Positions 60,861 to 64,000 of a stretch of 64,000 nt of DNA are shown in pieces. This DNA is from JAKLFA01 sp964450385 (GTDB taxonomy: Bacteria > Omnitrophota > Gorgyraeia > Zapsychrales > JANLHA01). Numbering within the stretch: position 1 is the stretch's first letter; the number at the start of each line of letters is the position of its first letter. The notes beneath the pieces were generated by a model. The model searched no databases. It saw only the letters and a program-made list of their open reading frames with translations, and was not told the origin of the DNA. Position numbers and translations under genes: made by a program. The stretch is taken from positions 62,001-126,000 of the forward strand of contig CAYVEC010000002.1 in NCBI GenBank assembly GCA_964450385.1, in the 5' to 3' direction.

Positions 60861-61295
60861 CTATTCATCCCAGGCAATGGATTCCGGCGCGATCTCAAGC
60901 GGGGCTCCGGTATCAGCCGACCCGGCATTGCCGGCGCTGCCGGCGCCCGGCGCTCCGCCCTCAGGGCCAGCGCCCTTACGCGCCAAAAAATGGACATTAT
61001 TTGCCGAGATCCGCACCCGGCTCTGGGTCTTGCCGTCCTTTTCCCAGCGGTCCTGACGGAGCCGGCCCTCAACAATGATCCCACTCCCCTTCGTCAGATA
61101 TTTCGCGCAATTCTCCCCAACCACGCCCCAGACCTCGACATCAAAATACGAGACCTCGGTCGCCTTTTCACCGTTTTTCGAAAACACACGATTGTTCGCG
61201 ATCGACAGATTGCAGACCGCCTTACCCGACGTTGTGTACCGCATCTCCGGGTCCCGCGTCAGGTTCCCCATGATGTTCACCGAATTGAGACTCAT
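60861..61295 (-). CDS. ssb: Single-stranded DNA-binding protein
   Basis: A 144-residue SSB with a full OB-fold: SLNSVNIMGNLTRDPEMRYT, VSYFDVEVWGVVGENCAKYL, GSGIIVEGRLRQDRWEKDGK. A Gly/Ala linker follows. The C-terminal tip is IAWDE rather than the usual acidic DDDIPF tail that binds partner proteins, so partner binding may be altered. The ATG at 61295 is chosen after GGCAGGGGA; the longer frame has no SD. Confidence 0.94.
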   Translation of the reverse strand: MSLNSVNIMGNLTRDPEMRYTTSGKAVCNLSIANNRVFSKNGEKATEVSYFDVEVWGVVGENCAKYLTKGSGIIVEGRLRQDRWEKDGKTQSRVRISANNVHFLARKGAGPEGGAPGAGSAGNAGSADTGAPLEIAPESIAWDE

Positions 61296-61469
61296 TCCCC
61301 TGCCCTCTCTTTCCTCATCCATTGATCTATCAGCCGTTTCTCCGCGCCTCGGCCGCTCGTGGCGATTGCTATTTTACGCCTCCGGCCCACCCGCGACAAG
61401 AAGATTTTTGAATAGAAAAACCCAAAGCCTTCTGCTGAGCCTTCCCGCGCGTCACGGCAAGGCAGAACA

Positions 61470-61865
61470 TCATGCCCGCGTGATCAATGCGTTGATGCGC
61501 TTCAACAGTTCGCTGAACATCTCATCCCCGCATCGGACCGTCACCTCGCGCCGATCATTCGTGGCCAAAACCTCATCGAGTTCGCGAATGATCCGTTCAT
61601 AGGGGCCCAGGATCTTGTTGGTGAGATAAAAGGCGTACAGGCAGGAAATAACGATCGCAAGCGCGGTAACCGGCAAGGCGATGAGGATGGCCGACTTGAT
61701 CGTCACAGAGGGGATTGTGTAAAAGAGGCTGTTCTGATCCGCGTACAGATAAGCAAGGAAAAGGACCATCATCCCGAGAGCGCACACTCCAAGAGCAAGG
61801 ATATAAAAAAGAACCCGGGCCTGAAATTTGTTAACATGCCGAAAGATATTGCGTTTGAACGCCAT
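61470..61865 (-). CDS. Two-TM HAMP-like membrane protein
   Basis: A 131-residue protein: TM1 (VLFYILALGVCALGMMVLFLAYL), short periplasmic loop, TM2 (SAILIALPVTALAIVISCLYAFY), then a HAMP-like helix pair (NKILGPYERIIRELDEVLA; DEMFSELLKRINALITRA). It looks like a methyl-accepting or histidine-kinase sensor without output domain. Similar small proteins (HAMP-only) exist; function unknown. Confidence 0.7.
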   Translation of the reverse strand: MAFKRNIFRHVNKFQARVLFYILALGVCALGMMVLFLAYLYADQNSLFYTIPSVTIKSAILIALPVTALAIVISCLYAFYLTNKILGPYERIIRELDEVLATNDRREVTVRCGDEMFSELLKRINALITRA

Positions 61866-61954
61866 AGTCGAAAAATCCTTCAGCGCCCTATCACATGATC
61901 CCCTTTTACTTTATCACCCGAACCAATTTTTTCTATCAAAAAATCGTAAATAAA

Positions 61955-61987
61955 TAGAACGAGGAGGACCTCCCGCAGGCCCTCCTC
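61955..61987 (-). terminator. Probable terminator of the C1 protease gene
   Basis: GAGGAGG (61961-61967) pairs with CCTCCTC (61981-61987), with an inner CCT/AGG pair. On the minus strand GTTCTATTTATTTACG follows. Confidence 0.7.
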
Positions 61988-62013
61988 TTGATCATCCGTT
62001 CGATTTACGAACG

Positions 62014-64000
62014 CTATTTCTTGATATTGACATTAACGATGTTCGTGTAGGTCGACCTCATGCCGGTTTCTATATTAAAGGCCTGGACTCGATACGCATA
62101 GGTCCCAGTCGTTAAGATCGTTTCCTGGAACCGTGTCACATCGGCCCCTGTCTCGGCGACCCGTTGGAACTTAATCACCCCACGGGTCTTGACGCCTCGT
62201 TCGATATAAAAACCGCTCTCATTCGTCGAACCATCAAGCCACGTAAGCGTCACCGTCCGGCCTGAAAGCGCGGCCTTCAAGCCCGACGGCGGCAATAAGA
62301 CCTCGGGGTTCTGAGCCACGGTGATCGTGACCCCAGCCGACGCGGAGCCGCCGACATCATCGGTCACCGAGAGACGCGCCGTATATGTGCCCGGATTGAC
62401 ATAAGTGTGCCTCACAGACACCCCTTGAGCGGTCACCCCGTCCCCAAAGTCCCAGCCATAGGACACGAGACTGCCATCAAGGTCATATGAATTTGCCCCG
62501 TCAAACGCGACATCCAACGGCGCATATCCAGAAACGGGCAGGGCTGAGATCACCGCGACCGGCGCCGCGTTCCCCGTATCAAGATCGTACGAAACAGAGG
62601 CATAAACCTGTGCCGCATCAGCGCTTGTTGAGGCATTCGATGAATACGCCTCGGTGCCGCCGTTCGCCACATTCACGAGTTTAAAACTTTTTAAAAACGC
62701 CGGATCCCCCGATGTCGAATCCTGCATCCCAAGATAAAAATGATACGTGCCGCTGTTCGCCGGAACGATGTCCGTGAAATCAAACACAAAGGTCCCGTCA
62801 ACAGCCGTCGTGGTCCCATTAAAGGCGTACGGGCCGCCCGCGTACGACAGGGCATACGACGGATACCATACCGTGGTCGGCGCAGTACGGGTGGCGTCGG
62901 ATACGCCTAACGTCACGCGCAACTGATTGCGTTTTAAATGATTGAGGGTGAAATACCCCACGAGTTTGGGGCTATACTCTGCCCGTGCCAGGACCCAATG
63001 GGCGCTCGCCGGCGACCACCCCAGAACGCGCCCGGTGCTCGGCCCGCCCTCAACCGCTGACGGATTTTTTAACGCATCATAGGCCATCCACATAAAGCCC
63101 GCCTCGCCCCAGCCGGTTCCCCAAGAATTCGCGATGCGAAAGGCGCCTTTTTCACCCGGATCAACTGTTCCATTAGCGTTAATATCAACCCAAATGTGGT
63201 CATTGTACCCCACGACCGTCATGGCATGATAGCCTTCGGAGCCGTTAACCCAATAGCAGATCGGTTTCCCTACAAAGGGATCATCCTCGATCACCGCCGG
63301 ATCATTTCCGATCGTTTTTGTCTGCCATGAATAAATATAGGTCGGGAAATTCAAAATATACCCGTTGACGAGCATCTCCTTCACTAAATTAATGCCCTCA
63401 TCGGTATTGGTGTTCGCCACATATCCATACCGGTCGAACCGCCGTTCGATCGAGGCGCGCCAGACATCAGGATTGAGCGACCAGGCGCGGTAATCCGAAT
63501 CATACGGGAACTCGGCCCAGGTGGCATTGCCGTGTTTGACCCCGATACTATAGGCCCAATAATACCAGCTCCCGCTGTCAGAGCCGCCGTTCACCATATT
63601 GTAGGCCCATTTGGGACTGAGCCGCATCGCGTCCCCGCCGTTCTTGGCATCAAGGTCACGCGCCTTCGCCAACATATAGGTCATCGTATAATAAACACCT
63701 GAGAACGACCCGCACGACCCCAGGCTCCCCTGACTCCGGATCGGAGGAAAATATTTTAACGCACTGTTATCAACCGAATCAGGAAGAACGGCAAAAGCAG
63801 AATTGGGGGCCTCGGATTCCACACTCACCGTGCCGCCAACCGCCTCAACCGCAGTGACGAGGTCCTCGCCATCGGCTACCACAGCCTCAGGCGAGAGCAG
63901 CGGCTTATTCTTTTTTTGACGGGCCTGGTTCACCCGCTCGAGACCCCGGGCATTAATCTTCACCCTTTTAACCTTAGGGTGCGTGGTCTCAATGATTCTC
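62014..64000 (-). CDS. C1-family (papain-like) cysteine protease with PKD and FN3 domains, 5' part missing
   Basis: The frame is open to the right edge, so the true start and signal peptide are outside the window; the GTG at 63963 is used only as numbering origin. Catalytic residues: C84 (GSLGSCGSFSG), H246 (GYHAMTVVGYND) and N279 (ANSWGTGWGE). Between His and Asn lies an EF-hand-like calcium loop (DINANGTVDPGEKG). Residues about 470-555 are a PKD domain (SYGWDFGDGVTAQG) and 560-649 a fibronectin-III-like domain (TLTWLDGSTNESGFYIERG). The Lys/Arg-rich segment near residues 10-20 and the following stretch resemble a propeptide. Probably secreted, possibly by the T2S system. Confidence 0.9.
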   Translation of the reverse strand, partial: RIIETTHPKVKRVKINARGLERVNQARQKKNKPLLSPEAVVADGEDLVTAVEAVGGTVSVESEAPNSAFAVLPDSVDNSALKYFPPIRSQGSLGSCGSFSGVYYTMTYMLAKARDLDAKNGGDAMRLSPKWAYNMVNGGSDSGSWYYWAYSIGVKHGNATWAEFPYDSDYRAWSLNPDVWRASIERRFDRYGYVANTNTDEGINLVKEMLVNGYILNFPTYIYSWQTKTIGNDPAVIEDDPFVGKPICYWVNGSEGYHAMTVVGYNDHIWVDINANGTVDPGEKGAFRIANSWGTGWGEAGFMWMAYDALKNPSAVEGGPSTGRVLGWSPASAHWVLARAEYSPKLVGYFTLNHLKRNQLRVTLGVSDATRTAPTTVWYPSYALSYAGGPYAFNGTTTAVDGTFVFDFTDIVPANSGTYHFYLGMQDSTSGDPAFLKSFKLVNVANGGTEAYSSNASTSADAAQVYASVSYDLDTGNAAPVAVISALPVSGYAPLDVAFDGANSYDLDGSLVSYGWDFGDGVTAQGVSVRHTYVNPGTYTARLSVTDDVGGSASAGVTITVAQNPEVLLPPSGLKAALSGRTVTLTWLDGSTNESGFYIERGVKTRGVIKFQRVAETGADVTRFQETILTTGTYAYRVQAFNIETGMRSTYTNIVNVNIKK

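Noticed and set aside
1..64000. CRISPR arrays, tRNA/rRNA genes, insertion sequences, prophage or att sites
   Set aside because: I found no regularly spaced repeats, no cloverleaf or rRNA-like sequence, no transposase or integrase ORF and no flanking direct repeats by eye.

Overview
The window looks like a chromosomal stretch from a Gram-negative, probably uncultured bacterium. Evidence for an outer membrane is a type II secretion (T2S) gene set, a porin-like barrel protein, an RND exporter with a LolA-like partner, an AsmA-type protein and several lipoproteins. A PEP-CTERM protein, a UPF0489 protein, a 1,567-residue exported multidomain protein and many small lysine/cysteine-rich ORFs remind me of Omnitrophota (candidate division OP3) and relatives. 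That assignment is inference from recalled gene content; there is no rRNA in the window. I see no tRNA, rRNA, CRISPR array, insertion sequence or prophage.

Layout. Almost everything is on the minus strand. Positions 1-1,856 carry a partial hydroxyacid dehydrogenase, a stand-alone receiver protein and a SET-SPOUT fusion. A plus-strand AsmA gene (1,965-5,054) faces the end of a roughly 17.6 kb co-directional minus-strand run (22,700 down to 5,062). That run encodes a divergent secretin, GspE, F, G, H, I, J, K, L-, M-, C- and D-like proteins, an amidase, glutamate racemase, QueD/C/E/F (queuosine precursor pathway), RNase PH and RdgB. No prepilin peptidase is visible. From 22.8 to 25.8 kb is a CPBP protease / MORN-like / UPF0489 / degenerate receiver operon. 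From 25.9 to 39.1 kb lie housekeeping and redox genes: HAD and IMPase phosphatases, PP-loop and m5C RNA enzymes, phosphofructokinase, an ArsP-type permease with a hidden 56-residue Cys-rich partner, a short pyruvate kinase, MscS, UvsE, flavoproteins and ferritin.

The plus-strand block at 39.2-41.3 kb holds uppP and then a 393-base intergenic region with a promoter, a multi-hairpin leader and a terminator-like hairpin. This leads a tightly coupled pair: an AdoMet-decarboxylase-like proenzyme and a SET methyltransferase, closed by a strong terminator. It is the best candidate for an undescribed regulatory system here. A radical SAM protein, a 27-residue K/C peptide and a small exported protein follow on the minus strand, and then the giant protein (43,390-48,093). 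That protein is an internal duplication of a methyltransferase-like plus kinase-like unit behind a signal peptide, and the second kinase copy has lost its catalytic Asp.

From 55.4 down to 48.2 kb is one operon: RND exporter, LolA-like protein, outer-membrane barrel, two HD-GYP proteins and dodecin, ending in a long hairpin terminator. Next come a PEP-CTERM protein with its own promoter and leader inverted repeat, and a three-gene set (BioF2-like acyltransferase, ATP-grasp ligase, PLP decarboxylase) that could make or attach a small molecule. The end holds a Pmp3 peptide, a 19-residue lysine-rich peptide, SSB, a two-TM HAMP-like protein and the 3' part of a C1 protease with PKD and FN3 domains.

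Most minus-strand genes have strong Shine-Dalgarno (SD) sequences. Three plus-strand genes lack one and have a -10-like box close to the ATG, which suggests leaderless or nearly leaderless mRNAs.
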